Counted from the first letter of the stretch, positions 17,452 through 26,518 are shown. The stretch is DNA of 64,000 nt from CAXBBB01 sp963793245 (GCA_963793245.1 CAWBZG010000005.1:248001-312000); one strand, 5' to 3'. Notes: generated from the letters alone by a model not told the origin. Numbers and translations: made by a program.

Positions 17452-18562
17452 TCAGGTCTCTACGACGCTGCGTTTGGCCAACGTGCGCCCGCTGTCGGTG
17501 AGGCGTAGGCGGTCGGCGTCGCGTGTGGCGTGACCTCGCCGCAGCGTACGTTCGATGACGCGTTCGCTCCACTCCGGCTCCCAGCCGACGTGCTCTTCCA
17601 GGTGTCGACGGCGGCTCTCCCAGGCTTCGCGCGGGGTGCCCTCGTGACGGGCGAGGTGGACGAGCAGCATCCGCTCGGCGAAGTCGAGTCGCTGCGTGCG
17701 ACGGCGGCGCCAGCGCGTGAGTTGCCCATCGCCCGGTGCAAACAGGTAGACGAGACCGAACGCCAAGCCAATCGTCGAGGCAATCGATCCGGCGGGCGAC
17801 ACGTCGAAGACTGCCGAGACACCATAGCCTGCGACGGCGCAAGCGGCTCCAATGGCACACGCACCACCGATCATCCATCCCAGGCGCCGCGTCAGCATTC
17901 CCGCCGCTGCTGCCGGACCGACGATGAAGGCGACGACCAAGATCGACCCAGCCGCATCGAACGCAGTTACTGCCGTCAACGAGACCAGTGACATCAGCGC
18001 GTAGTGCAGCGCGACGGGCGCGAAGCCGAACGCAGCGCCCAGCGCGGCATCGAACGTGACCAGCTTGAGTTCTTTGTAGAACAGCGCCACGAACGCGCCA
18101 TTAACGACGAGCATCACTCCAGCCACCCAAGCGGTACGAGGCCCCAGGTCGACTCCGCCAACGATCCAATCGGTCGAACGGGACGAATGGGAGTTGTCCG
18201 AGCAGGACGGCGTCGGTGTCGAGGTGAACGTCGCCCGCGTATTGGGCGATCAGGATCACGCCGATGCTGAACAGGAACGGAAAGACCAAACCGACAGCAG
18301 CGTCGCCCTTGACCAGATGCGTGCGTTCGAGCAGTTCGACGAGGGCAACGGTCAGTACGCCCGCCAACGCCGCGCCGATGATGAGCAGCGGCGAGTTGAG
18401 ATCACCTGTCAGAAAGAAGCCGACGACGATGCCCGGCAGGATCGCGTGCGTGATCGCGTCCGATACCATCGCCAGGTTGCGCAGGACGAGGAAGCTGCCC
18501 AGGATCGCGCAACTCGTCGCCACCAGGACGGCAGTCAGCAGAATGTCGGCGTTCAGGCTCAT
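17452..18562 (-). pseudogene. Metal ABC transporter permease with winged-helix tail, interrupted by one frameshift
   Basis: This is the second permease of a Mn/Zn/Fe-type ABC importer (ABC-3 family). The N-terminal frame runs from MSLNADILL at 18562 to GQLPFVPFDRLD, then continuity is lost near 18165. The continuation (VAGVMLVVNGAFVALFYKELKL...) is in another frame down to 17452. Joined, the protein is about 369 residues: eight helices, the EAA-like region, then a cytosolic tail (LDFAERMLLVHL...LRLTDSGRTLAKR) that resembles a DtxR/MntR winged helix. The start overlaps the upstream permease stop (ATGA). The single shift may be a sequencing error, since both halves are well preserved. Confidence 0.85.
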
Positions 18563-19461
18563 CGCGTGACGGGATGTGCGCGCTGCTCCTGGCGCAGTCT
18601 GCGCAGCCTCAGCGCCCGTGCGATGACGCCTCGGCGCGGTGCGAACAGCAACGAGAAGACCGCCAGAACCGTGACGACGACGACAACCGCTGGTCCTGTC
18701 GGAAGGCCCGGAGTCAGCGCGCTCACCAGCGCTCCCCCCGCTCCACTGATAGCACCGACGAATGCCGACAGCGCCACCATCGGCCCCAAGCGATCCGTCC
18801 ACTGCCGCGCGGCGACGCCGGGCGCCACAACGAGCGCGCTCATCAGCACGACGCCGACCATCTGCAACCCGGCGACAATCGATAGGACGAGCAGCAGCAT
18901 CAGCAACAACTCCATCCGATAGCGCGAGAATCCGGCGGCTTCGAGAAAGGCGGCGTCGAACACGAGCAGTTTGAGTTCTTTCCAGAACACGAACAGCAAG
19001 ACCAGAGCGACGATGGCAAACGCCGCCATCGTCCACACGTCGCGCGCGAGGAGTGCGGCGGCCTGCCCGAAGAGGAAGCGGTCGAGTCCGGCTTGGCGGG
19101 CGTCGGGTTGCTTCTGGATGACCGTCAGCAAGACCAGTCCGAAGCCGAAAAAGACCGATAGACCTGTCGCGAGCGCACTGTCGTAGCGGACTTTGCTCGT
19201 CTGCGACACCTTGGCGACCGCGCGCGCAGCCAGCCAGCCCGTTACGGCGGCTCCGCACAGCAGGGCGAGCGGCGCTTTGGTGCCGAAGAGCAAAAACGTC
19301 AGCGCGACGCCCGGAAGCGCAGCGTGCGAGATGGCGTCGCCCAGCAGACTCTGCCCGCGCAAGACGGCGAACGCGCCCAGTGCTCCGCTCGTCGCTCCGA
19401 GCAGCGCAGCGCCCAGCGTGACGAGGCGCAACGTGTAGTCCAGCGTGATCAGGTCAGCCAT
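18559..19461 (-). CDS. Metal ABC transporter permease, ABC-3 family
   Basis: This 300-residue membrane protein is the first permease of the metal importer. It begins MADLITLDYTLRLVTLGAALLGATSG and has the typical GDAISHAALPGVAL helix-4 motif, about eight membrane helices and a loop containing FWKELKLLVFDAAFLEAAGFS. ATG 19461 is chosen because it starts directly at the first helix; longer upstream reading runs through a dispersed repeat. It forms a heteromeric or tandem pore with the following permease (4-base overlap) and couples to the ATPase encoded 226 bases upstream. The substrate is manganese, zinc or iron; the DtxR-like operator favours manganese or iron. Confidence 0.9.
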   Translation of the reverse strand: MADLITLDYTLRLVTLGAALLGATSGALGAFAVLRGQSLLGDAISHAALPGVALTFLLFGTKAPLALLCGAAVTGWLAARAVAKVSQTSKVRYDSALATGLSVFFGFGLVLLTVIQKQPDARQAGLDRFLFGQAAALLARDVWTMAAFAIVALVLLFVFWKELKLLVFDAAFLEAAGFSRYRMELLLMLLLVLSIVAGLQMVGVVLMSALVVAPGVAARQWTDRLGPMVALSAFVGAISGAGGALVSALTPGLPTGPAVVVVVTVLAVFSLLFAPRRGVIARALRLRRLRQEQRAHPVTR

Positions 19462-19505
19462 GCGCTGGCCTCCGCCGAAACCCGTCGCTCGAACGCACCC
19501 AACCC

Positions 19506-19616
19506 GTCCTCCCCTTTTGGAGGGGAGGTGGCCCGCAGGGTCGGAGGGGTCTTGCGGGTCGTCGCCATCCGCAGGACCACCCCGCCTTCGGCACCCCTCC
19601 TCTGAGAGGAAAGGAC
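19506..19616. repeat. 111-bp palindromic repeat inside the metal-transport operon
   Basis: The ends are imperfect inverted copies of about 50 bases. The left begins GTCCTCCCCTTTTGGAGGGG and the right, read as reverse complement, begins GTCCTTTCCTCTCAGAGGAG, both continuing to a TTGCGG or CTGCGG core. The whole could fold as one long hairpin. It lies in the 226-base gap between the ATPase and permease genes and has the look of a MITE or REP-like element. It could affect read-through to the permeases. Confidence 0.75.
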
Positions 19617-19687
19617 GTTGTGCGTTACAGTCCACGCGTTTCTGGCTGGGCCTACGCTACAGACCTGGTGCTGAGGAGAACTTATCA

Positions 19688-20455
19688 TCATGCGTCGAGC
19701 AGCGCTAGCCGACCACCATAGGCGCGGCGCAGATTCTCGTCCGTAAACACGTCGGCGACAGGACCGGCGGCGATTTTCTCGACGTTGAGCAGCAGCACGT
19801 CGTCGAAGTAGTCGGGCACGGTTTGCAGGTCATGATGGACGACGAGGACGGTCTTCCCCCGACTCCGAAGATCGCGGAGCAGGTCGATAACGGCGCGCTC
19901 CGTCGTCGCATCGACGCCCTGGAACGGCTCGTCCATGAAGTAGAGATCGGCGTCTTGGACGAGCGCGCGGGCCAGAAACGTGCGCTGTTGCTGACCGCCG
20001 CTGAGTTGGGCGATCTGCCGATCCGAGAGTCCGTCCAGGCCGACTTGGGCGATGGCGGCATCGGCGAGTTGGCGCTCGCGTTTGCCGGGGCGCTTGAACC
20101 AGCCGAGCGTGCCGTACAGCCCCATCGTCACCACGTCGCGGACGGTCGTCGGGAAGTCCCAATCGACGCTTCCCCGCTGCGGCACGTAGCCGACGCGTCG
20201 GCGGGCGCGTTTGTACGGTTGACCAAAGATGCGGACCTCTCCGGCGGCGCGCGGCGTCAGGCCCAAGATCGCCTTGATGAGCGTCGTCTTTCCGGCTCCG
20301 TTGGGACCGACGATAGCCATCAATCGGCCCGGCTGCACGCGCAGGTCGATGTCCCACAAGACGGGCTTCTCGGCATAGGCGACCGTCAGATCGTCGACGG
20401 CCAGCGCGGGTTCACCTATTGGGGCCTTGACAGCAGGCTGAGGAAAATCACTCAT
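19688..20455 (-). CDS. Metal ABC transporter ATP-binding protein
   Basis: This ATPase powers import of a divalent metal. The 255-residue protein has Walker A GPNGAGKTT (about residues 50-58), the Q-loop region, the ABC signature LSGGQQQR, Walker B DLYFMDEP and the H-loop VHHDLQ. The spacing and the RARRRVGYVPQRGSVDWDFP segment match the MntB/ZnuC/TroB subfamily. The start overlaps the stop of the binding-protein gene by four bases (ATGA), showing operon structure: binding protein, ATPase, permease, permease. A dispersed repeat separates it from the permeases. Confidence 0.95.
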   Translation of the reverse strand: MSDFPQPAVKAPIGEPALAVDDLTVAYAEKPVLWDIDLRVQPGRLMAIVGPNGAGKTTLIKAILGLTPRAAGEVRIFGQPYKRARRRVGYVPQRGSVDWDFPTTVRDVVTMGLYGTLGWFKRPGKRERQLADAAIAQVGLDGLSDRQIAQLSGGQQQRTFLARALVQDADLYFMDEPFQGVDATTERAVIDLLRDLRSRGKTVLVVHHDLQTVPDYFDDVLLLNVEKIAAGPVADVFTDENLRRAYGGRLALLDA

Positions 20456-21372
20456 GCGTCGGGCGCCAGCGCGTCGGCGATGGTCGTGATGTTGGCGCGC
20501 ATCATGCCCTCGTACGTGGCGGCGGGCGTACCGTCGTCGCCCAAAGCGTCCGAGAACAGGCTACCGCCGATCTGCACGTCGTGTCCGCGCGAACGGACGG
20601 CTTCCTGCACTGCTTCGATGCTGCGCGGAGACACGCTCGACTCAACGAAAATCGCCGGGATGCGGCGCTCGGCGATGGAGGCAGCCAAGTTCTGCACGTC
20701 GGCGGTTCCGGCTTCGGTTGCCGTCGAGATGCCCTGCAAGCCTTCGACCTGAAAGCCGTAGGTCCGACCGAAATAGTTGAACGCGTCGTGCGCCGTCACG
20801 AGTACGCGGCGGTCAGCAGGGACGCGTGAGAGAATCGTCCGCAGTTCGGTGTCTAGCGCGTCGAGTCGGGAGAGATAGGCGTCGCGGTTGGCTCGGTAGG
20901 TTTCTGCGTTTCGAGGGTCGAAGTCAATCAGCGCTTGGGCGGTGCGCTCGGCGGCGCTGCGCCACAGCGGGACACTCATCCACACGTGAGGATCCGACTG
21001 ACCTGGATAGTTGGCCGACGCCACCAGACTGTCGGATGGAAGATCGTCCGTCACGGCGAACGTCGGTCGGCCCAGGCGATCCATCTGCTCGAACACCTCT
21101 TCCAGTCGCCCCTCCAGATCCAGCCCGCTGTACAGAATCAGATCGGCATTGCCCAGCGTCTGCACATCGCCTTGCGAGGCTTGGTACAAGTGCGGATCGA
21201 CGCCCGCGCCCATCAACGCTTCGACCATAGCCGCATCGCCTGCGATCTGACGCGCCAGATCTCCCACGATGCTCGTCGTCGCCACGATCCGAATCGGGCC
21301 ATCGCCCCGTTCGTTGGTCTGCGGTTGGCAGGCAGATACGAAAACGAAGCAGAAGAGCAGCAGCAGGCGCAT
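20452..21372 (-). CDS. Metal ABC transporter substrate-binding lipoprotein, TroA/MntA type
   Basis: This lipoprotein captures a divalent metal outside the inner membrane and delivers it to the permeases. The 306-residue protein has a lipoprotein signal (LLLLFCFVFVSAC, Cys near residue 15). The cluster A-I fold follows, with likely ligands in DPHLYQ, DPHVWMS, TAHDAFNYF and the C-terminal SLFSDALG, matching the three His plus one Asp of TroA. It lacks the His-rich loop seen in many ZnuA proteins, which leans toward Mn or Fe rather than Zn. It is the first gene of the operon, preceded by a DtxR/MntR-like palindrome. Confidence 0.93.
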   Translation of the reverse strand: MRLLLLFCFVFVSACQPQTNERGDGPIRIVATTSIVGDLARQIAGDAAMVEALMGAGVDPHLYQASQGDVQTLGNADLILYSGLDLEGRLEEVFEQMDRLGRPTFAVTDDLPSDSLVASANYPGQSDPHVWMSVPLWRSAAERTAQALIDFDPRNAETYRANRDAYLSRLDALDTELRTILSRVPADRRVLVTAHDAFNYFGRTYGFQVEGLQGISTATEAGTADVQNLAASIAERRIPAIFVESSVSPRSIEAVQEAVRSRGHDVQIGGSLFSDALGDDGTPAATYEGMMRANITTIADALAPDA

Positions 21373-21436
21373 GGCGTCGAGTAAAGTTCGGCGCGGATAC
21401 CGGCACGTCGACCTTCTTGTTCTGCCAGTCGACTTA

Positions 21437-21458
21437 ATTTTTAGCCTTGCCTAAAAAT
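21437..21458 (-). promoter_or_regulatory. DtxR/MntR-type operator before the metal-transport operon
   Basis: The 22-bp palindrome has arms ATTTTTAG (21437-21444) and CTAAAAAT (21451-21458) around CCTTGC. On the minus strand the core reads TTAGGCAAGGCTAA, close to known DtxR/MntR/IdeR boxes. It is 65 bases upstream of the binding-protein start, a promoter-like position. Repression by a Mn- or Fe-bound DtxR-family protein is inferred; no such regulator gene is in the window. Confidence 0.75.
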
Positions 21459-21476
21459 ACACGATCTGAACCCCTG

Positions 21477-22460
21477 CTACGAAAGCAACTGCGTCAGTTT
21501 GAGCAGTTCGAAGTTGATGTTCTTCTTGCGGCTCCACACGCTGCGCATGGTCGTCAGCCGCACCTCGCCGTTTTGGACGCCGACCATGACGTTGGTATGC
21601 CCTTCGATCAGCGCTTCGATGGCACCGACGCCCATCCGCGAGGCCAGCACGCGGTCCCTAGCCGATGGAGCGCCGCCACGTTGGATGTGACCCAAGATGC
21701 AAACGCGCAAGTCGATAGAATCGAACGACGGATCGGCGCGGAAAGCGGTTTCAAGCGCAGCGGCTCCGCCCAACTCTTCGCCTTCGGCCACGACGACGAT
21801 AGACGAGCGCGTCTGGGCCAGCATCAGCGTGAGGACGCGGTCTTTGATGTCGTCCAGGTTGGCGATCGTCTCGGGGATCAGCACCATCTCGGCGCCGCCG
21901 CCGATGGCGCAGTTGAGCGCGATGAAGCCCGCGTCGCGCCCCATCACTTCGATCAGGAACAGCCGGTCGTGCGCGTCGGCAGTGTCGCGGATGCGGTCGA
22001 TGTTTTCGATGGCCGTGTTGAGCGCCGTGTCGTATCCAATCGTCTCGTCGGTCCCAAACAGGTCGTTGTCGATGGTGCCGGGGCAGCCGATGATCGGAAA
22101 TCCGTGCTCTTCGTGAAAGAGAACCGCGCCTCGAAATGTCCCGTCGCCGCCAATCCCGACCATCGCGTCGACTCCGGCTTTGCGCAGATTTGCAGCGGCT
22201 TGGGTTCGGCCTTCCGACGTGCGAAATCGGTCCGATCGCGCGCTTTTGAGGATCGTGCCGCCTAGCTGGACGATGTTGCTGACCGAGCGCCCGTCCATCT
22301 CGACGAAATCGCCTTCGATCATGCCTTCGTATCCGCGCCGCACACCGATTACGTCCAGATCGTTGGCTACCGCCGTTCGGACGACGGCGCGGACGCAGGC
22401 ATTCATTCCGGGAGCGTCGCCGCCGGACGTGTAGACGGCGATGCGGTTCAATTCGGCCAT
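21477..22460 (-). CDS. pfkA: ATP-dependent 6-phosphofructokinase
   Basis: The enzyme phosphorylates fructose 6-phosphate to the 1,6-bisphosphate, the committed step of glycolysis. The 327-residue protein has the N-terminal TSGGDAPGMN ATP loop and GGDGTFRGA, where Gly after GGD indicates ATP rather than pyrophosphate as donor. The catalytic PGTIDNDLFGTD and the substrate-binding VMGRDAGFIAL segment are also present. Length is standard for bacterial PfkA (about 320). It ends in EL(L)KLTQLLS 18 bases from the operator of the neighbouring metal operon and appears to be transcribed alone. Confidence 0.97.
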   Translation of the reverse strand: MAELNRIAVYTSGGDAPGMNACVRAVVRTAVANDLDVIGVRRGYEGMIEGDFVEMDGRSVSNIVQLGGTILKSARSDRFRTSEGRTQAAANLRKAGVDAMVGIGGDGTFRGAVLFHEEHGFPIIGCPGTIDNDLFGTDETIGYDTALNTAIENIDRIRDTADAHDRLFLIEVMGRDAGFIALNCAIGGGAEMVLIPETIANLDDIKDRVLTLMLAQTRSSIVVVAEGEELGGAAALETAFRADPSFDSIDLRVCILGHIQRGGAPSARDRVLASRMGVGAIEALIEGHTNVMVGVQNGEVRLTTMRSVWSRKKNINFELLKLTQLLS

Positions 22461-22566
22461 ATCAGTCGGAGCGTGAGTCAGTGGGAAAGAAACGCACCGA
22501 CGCCGATCCGGTCGCGCCTCTGCACAATCGTCACGCCTCAGTGCCTAGCGGGTAGGTTCGGGCCTG

Positions 22567-23448
22567 CTATCGGTTGTCGACGGGGCGGGTGACGACGATT
22601 CCGATCTGGACGCGGTTGCCCTGGATGTACGAGGCGAGGTCAGGCGAGGTCGTGACGCCGTTGGTCGTCGAGGCGTGGAGGAAGCCAGTCGAGCCGTCGC
22701 CGGGCTTGTAGACGAATCCGGTGTGGGTCACGTCGAGGCCTTTGATGTCCGTCGCGGTTGCGATGATGTCTCCGGCTTGCAACTGATCGTAGACGTCGGC
22801 GATGCGGTCCTGGGGGATGTAATACATTTCCAGATCGGCAAGGCCAGCTTCGACTTGCTTCATCTCGTTGAAGATGCTGTCGCTAGCCACCAGGCGCGGA
22901 TAGCTGCCCCGCTTGGTGGTCATGAAGTTGATCGTTTTGTCGAGCACCCGTCCGCCCAGTTGTGCGGTAATGTCCTCGACTACGTCGCGGCGCTCGTTGG
23001 TGCGGATCCAGTCGGACCAGTAGTGCAGGCGCTCGCAGTAGCCCCCGCCGATGTCGGAGTTGCGGTAGCGGACTTCTTCGACTCGGTCGAGGTATCCTTG
23101 ATAGCTGTAGTCCTCGGCCTGGATACCGCGCCCCAAGGCGAGCAGGCTCTCGACAAACAAGACGCAGTCGAACTGGTCGAGGCGGGCGATGAGTTCTTCG
23201 TCTTCGGGTTCGTCCAGCATTCCGGCGACGTACGGAGCGCCGCGCAGTTCGAGGCCCAGCGTCTGCATGATCTCGCCGATGGGCCGCTCGCTCAGGTTTT
23301 GCTCGCGCGCCATCGTCATCACGCGGTCGAAATCGACATCGCCCGAGTCAATGGTTTGGTTTACAGCGACAGCAGAGGAGCCGTCAGGTGTTTCGTCGGC
23401 GCAACCCACAAATAGGAAGAGCGCGAAGAGGAGGGAAAGCAGGCGCAT
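22567..23448 (-). CDS. DUF1460 family lipoprotein, NlpC/P60-like
   Basis: The 293-residue protein has a lipobox (LLFALFLFVGC, Cys at about 16) and the features of the DUF1460 family. These include FDCVLFVESLLALG with the probable catalytic Cys, YLDRVEEVRYR, CERLHYWSDWI, and a late TGFVYKPGDGSTGFLHAST block with the probable catalytic His. DUF1460 proteins share the NlpC/P60-like cysteine peptidase fold, and some act as N-acetylmuramoyl-L-alanine amidase-like enzymes on peptidoglycan fragments. The start at 23448 is chosen for the signal peptide and lies only 4 bases after the aat stop, so the two are probably co-transcribed. Confidence 0.85.
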   Translation of the reverse strand: MRLLSLLFALFLFVGCADETPDGSSAVAVNQTIDSGDVDFDRVMTMAREQNLSERPIGEIMQTLGLELRGAPYVAGMLDEPEDEELIARLDQFDCVLFVESLLALGRGIQAEDYSYQGYLDRVEEVRYRNSDIGGGYCERLHYWSDWIRTNERRDVVEDITAQLGGRVLDKTINFMTTKRGSYPRLVASDSIFNEMKQVEAGLADLEMYYIPQDRIADVYDQLQAGDIIATATDIKGLDVTHTGFVYKPGDGSTGFLHASTTNGVTTSPDLASYIQGNRVQIGIVVTRPVDNR

Positions 23449-23452
23449 GGGA

Positions 23453-24088
23453 TCAGGCAGAAAGGGGAACGACGAGGTCTGGATAGGCCAACGTATCGGG
23501 CCAATCGGGACGTATGGTAAGCGCATCGGAGAGCAGTTGTTCGTAACGGTCTGCCTCCACCTCGTACGCGCCGAATTGCGCCAGGTGATCGGTCGTCCAC
23601 TGCGTGTCGAGCAGCCGAAATCCCTGCCGCCGGAGCGTGTCGACGAGGTAGACGAGCGCGACCTTGCTAGCGTCCGTCGCCCGGGTGAACATCGACTCGC
23701 CGCAAAACGCCCCGCCGATGGCGACGCCGTAGAGTCCGCCGACCAGTTCGCCGTCCTGCCACACTTCGACCGAGTGCGCAAACCCGACGTCGTGCAGCCG
23801 GACGTAGGCCGCGATCATCCGGTCGCTGATCCACATCTCGCGGTCGTGAGCGCACGCACGCATGACGGCGGGAAAGGCGCGATCCGTCGTCACCTGGAAC
23901 CGCTGCTGCCGGACGCGCTTGCGCAGGTTCTTGCCGACGTGAAAGCGGTCGTCGAGTGGGAGCAGTCCGCGCAGGATGGGGCGAAACCAGCGCAGGTCTC
24001 CGGCTTCATCGTCCATCGGAAAGAGGCCCTGAGCGTAGGCGCCAAGTAGAACGTCGGGTTGGAGGTCGGGCGGTAGGTCGTCGGACAT
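23453..24088 (-). CDS. aat: Leucyl/phenylalanyl-tRNA--protein transferase
   Basis: Aat adds Leu or Phe from its aminoacyl-tRNA to N-terminal Arg or Lys of proteins, marking them for ClpAP (N-degron pathway). The 211-residue protein shows the family marks: GAYAQGLFPM near the N-terminus, WFRPILRGLLPL, and the signature DGELVGGLYGVAIGGAFCGE with SMF following. The C-terminal LLDTQWTTDHLAQFGA is also typical. The length is normal (about 200-230). It is the first gene of a two-gene unit with the DUF1460 lipoprotein. Confidence 0.95.
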   Translation of the reverse strand: MSDDLPPDLQPDVLLGAYAQGLFPMDDEAGDLRWFRPILRGLLPLDDRFHVGKNLRKRVRQQRFQVTTDRAFPAVMRACAHDREMWISDRMIAAYVRLHDVGFAHSVEVWQDGELVGGLYGVAIGGAFCGESMFTRATDASKVALVYLVDTLRRQGFRLLDTQWTTDHLAQFGAYEVEADRYEQLLSDALTIRPDWPDTLAYPDLVVPLSA

Positions 24089-24247
24089 CGCTCGGAGACG
24101 CAGCGAGACGCCGAGCGGTTGCCAGAGCGAGCGTGTTACGCGAAATCAGGTGATGCTTAGAAAGGCCTTAGGCCCGTTCTACAACTCCCAGACGCCACAC
24201 GAGGTAGGTTGAATCACCCTCCTCGCTCACCCCATCGACTCCATCAC

Positions 24248-25675
24248 ATGACCCGATCTCTCACGTTCAAAATCCTCGCCATTGGCGCTCTGCTGCTCAT
24301 GCTCCTCGTCCCGCTGGCGATGCTCGACGGCCTGGTGCGCGAACGCCAGCAGATGAAGCGCACGGCGACGAGCGACGTCTCCGCTACCTGGGGCGGCCCG
24401 CAGACGATCGCCGGGCCGATGCTGGCTGTCCCCTATCGCGTGGGCAAGACCGAAACCTCAAACGAGCGCAGCGGGACGATCTACTTCCTCCCCGACAGCC
24501 TGACCTACGACGCCGACCTCGCGCCCGAGGTGTTGACCAAAGGCATCTACCGCGTCACGCTGTTCGAGACAACCGTGCGCGTCGCCGCGCAGTTCGGACC
24601 GCTCGACCTGGCAGCGGCGCGTGTGCCCGAATCGTCTCTGATCTGGGACGATGCACGCCTGCTCATGGGCATCAGCGATCCGAGCGGATTGCAATCGCTC
24701 ATCACGCCGGTCTGGGGCGGCAGCACGCTCGAAACGACGCCCGCATCCGAAGCCAACGTGCTGCCGAGCGCCGTCGAAGCGCGCGTCCCCGCCGAGTTAC
24801 TGCCCATCGCATCAGACGCGGCTCCGGTTCGCGTGACCGCCGACATTCAGGTGCGTGGAAGCCAAAGCCTACGCGTCGTCCCGCTGGGCAAGTCGACCGA
24901 CGTAGCGATGCGCTCGTCGTGGCCGTCGCCTTCGTTCGTCGGTGCGTTTGCCGCACGCAACCGCGAGGTTTCAGACGCGGGCTTCGAGGCCGATTGGCGC
25001 GTGCTCTTCCTCAACCGAGGCTACCCGCAGGTCTTCCGCAACGACGGCTCGCCCTCACTCCTCGCCGGATCGTTCGACGGCGACGACATGATGATCGAGG
25101 CGGCCTATCGCAGCAGCAATAGCGAGTCGGACGGGCAGGCAGTCGGCGTGCGGCTGATCGAGACGGCAAACGTCTACCAACAGGCCGAGCGCGCCGCCGA
25201 ATACGGCTTCCTGTTCGTGCTGCTCACGTTCACGACGTTCTTCTTCGTCGAAGTCCTTGGCGGACGCCGCATCCACCCGCTGCAATACCTGCTCGTCGGC
25301 TGCGCGGTGGCGCTGTTCTACCTGCTGTTGCTGTCACTGGCCGAGTTCATCCCATTCGGGGCGGCATATGGCTTCTCGGCCCTCGCCATCCTGGGACTGA
25401 TCGCGATGTACAGCCGCACCGTTCTGGGATCGTGGCGGATGAGCGGAGTCGTCACCGGCCTGCTCGCCGTCTTCTACGGCTACTTCTACGTGCTCCTGCA
25501 GCTCGACGCCTACGCCCTGCTCGCCGGAAGCATCGGCCTGCTCGTCATGCTTGCCGCCGTGATGTGGGTCTCGCGCAAAGTCGACTGGTACGCCTTCACG
25601 CCGCCCGCGCTCGACAAACGCACCGAACCTCGCACACTGCCCACGCAACCCAAACCGCAAGCGCCGGACGCGTAA
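24248..25675 (+). CDS. creD: CreD family inner-membrane protein
   Basis: CreD proteins are inner-membrane proteins linked to envelope stress and beta-lactam response in enterobacteria; in Bacteroidota they are annotated as cell envelope integrity protein. The 475-residue protein has an N-terminal helix (ILAIGALLLMLLVPLAMLDGLV), a large extracytoplasmic beta-rich domain with WGGPQTIAGPMLAVPY and DLAPEVLTKGIYRV (family marks), then five C-terminal helices starting YGFLFVLLTFTTFFFVEVLGG. The ATG at 24248 starts directly before the first helix. No CreBC two-component genes are next to it. Confidence 0.9.
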   Translation: MTRSLTFKILAIGALLLMLLVPLAMLDGLVRERQQMKRTATSDVSATWGGPQTIAGPMLAVPYRVGKTETSNERSGTIYFLPDSLTYDADLAPEVLTKGIYRVTLFETTVRVAAQFGPLDLAAARVPESSLIWDDARLLMGISDPSGLQSLITPVWGGSTLETTPASEANVLPSAVEARVPAELLPIASDAAPVRVTADIQVRGSQSLRVVPLGKSTDVAMRSSWPSPSFVGAFAARNREVSDAGFEADWRVLFLNRGYPQVFRNDGSPSLLAGSFDGDDMMIEAAYRSSNSESDGQAVGVRLIETANVYQQAERAAEYGFLFVLLTFTTFFFVEVLGGRRIHPLQYLLVGCAVALFYLLLLSLAEFIPFGAAYGFSALAILGLIAMYSRTVLGSWRMSGVVTGLLAVFYGYFYVLLQLDAYALLAGSIGLLVMLAAVMWVSRKVDWYAFTPPALDKRTEPRTLPTQPKPQAPDA

Positions 25676-25692
25676 CACAGCTCGCCGAAGTC

Positions 25693-25725
25693 AAACCTGT
25701 CAGGTCTCCAAGACCTGACAGGTTT
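25693..25725. terminator. Bidirectional hairpin between creD and tatD
   Basis: A perfect 15-bp inverted repeat (25693-25707 with 25711-25725, arms AAACCTGTCAGGTCT and its complement) has a 3-base loop. It lies between convergent creD and tatD, with A/T flanks on both sides, so it can terminate in both directions. The CCTGTCAGGT core also resembles a known class of dispersed palindromic repeat. Confidence 0.8.
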
Positions 25726-25741
25726 CGCGTTGCGCTCTGTC

Positions 25742-26518
25742 TCAGATTCCAAACAGCGCCCGAGCCGTCGCCGTCGTGACGCGCGCGACGTGCTCGACCG
25801 ACTCGCCGCGCAACTCGGCCAGCTTCTCGGCGACGAGTCGAACGTAGGACGGTTCGTTGCGCTTGCCCCTGTGCGGTGCCGGAGCCAGGAACGGCGCGTC
25901 GGTTTCGAGGACGATCTCTTCGAGCGGGACGTGCGCGATGCCCTCCCACACGCCGCCGTTCTTGAACGTGAGCGTACCGCCGATGCCGAGCAGAAAGCCC
26001 ACCGCGCGGACGGCGTCGGCCTCTTCGCTCGTGCCGCCCCAGCAGTGCACGATGCCGCGCAGCGCCGACGGATCGGGCAGCTTGGAACGCTCGTCGGCCA
26101 GGACGCGCAGCAGGTCGGGCGTGCTGTCGCGGTTGTGGAGGATGAGCGGCTTCTGGACTTCGGCAGCCAGGCGAATGTGGCGGCGAAAAAAGTCTTCCTG
26201 CTTATCGTCGAACGTGCGGTCCCAATAGTGATCCAGCCCGCTCTCGCCGACGGCTACGACGCGGGCGTCGCGGGCGAGCCGGTCGACTTCTTGCCAGTCG
26301 GCTTCGGTCGCCTCTTTCACGTCGGACGGATGGAGCGCGGCCATGACGAACAGGTCGTCGTGACGGCTGGCGAGTTCGAGCGCTGCGTGGATCGAAGGCA
26401 CGTCGATGGCAGGCATCACGATGGCCTCGACATGGGCGGCGCGGGCACGGGCGATGACGGCCTCGCGATCGTCGTCGAAGCGGGTGTGGTAGAGGTGGCA
26501 GTGGGTGTCGACGAGCAT
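25742..26518 (-). CDS. TatD family metal-dependent deoxyribonuclease
   Basis: TatD proteins are TIM-barrel metal-dependent nucleases implicated in DNA repair and degradation; the exact substrate varies. The 258-residue protein has the metal-binding motif DTHCHLYH at the N-terminus, ALHPSDV, the bridging Glu in VGESGLDHYWD, His in ILHNRDS and VHCWGG, and Asp in LETDAPFLAP. The ATG at 26518 gives the standard MLVDTHCH start. It is divergent from the LytS-type kinase gene and convergent with creD. Confidence 0.94.
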   Translation of the reverse strand: MLVDTHCHLYHTRFDDDREAVIARARAAHVEAIVMPAIDVPSIHAALELASRHDDLFVMAALHPSDVKEATEADWQEVDRLARDARVVAVGESGLDHYWDRTFDDKQEDFFRRHIRLAAEVQKPLILHNRDSTPDLLRVLADERSKLPDPSALRGIVHCWGGTSEEADAVRAVGFLLGIGGTLTFKNGGVWEGIAHVPLEEIVLETDAPFLAPAPHRGKRNEPSYVRLVAEKLAELRGESVEHVARVTTATARALFGI

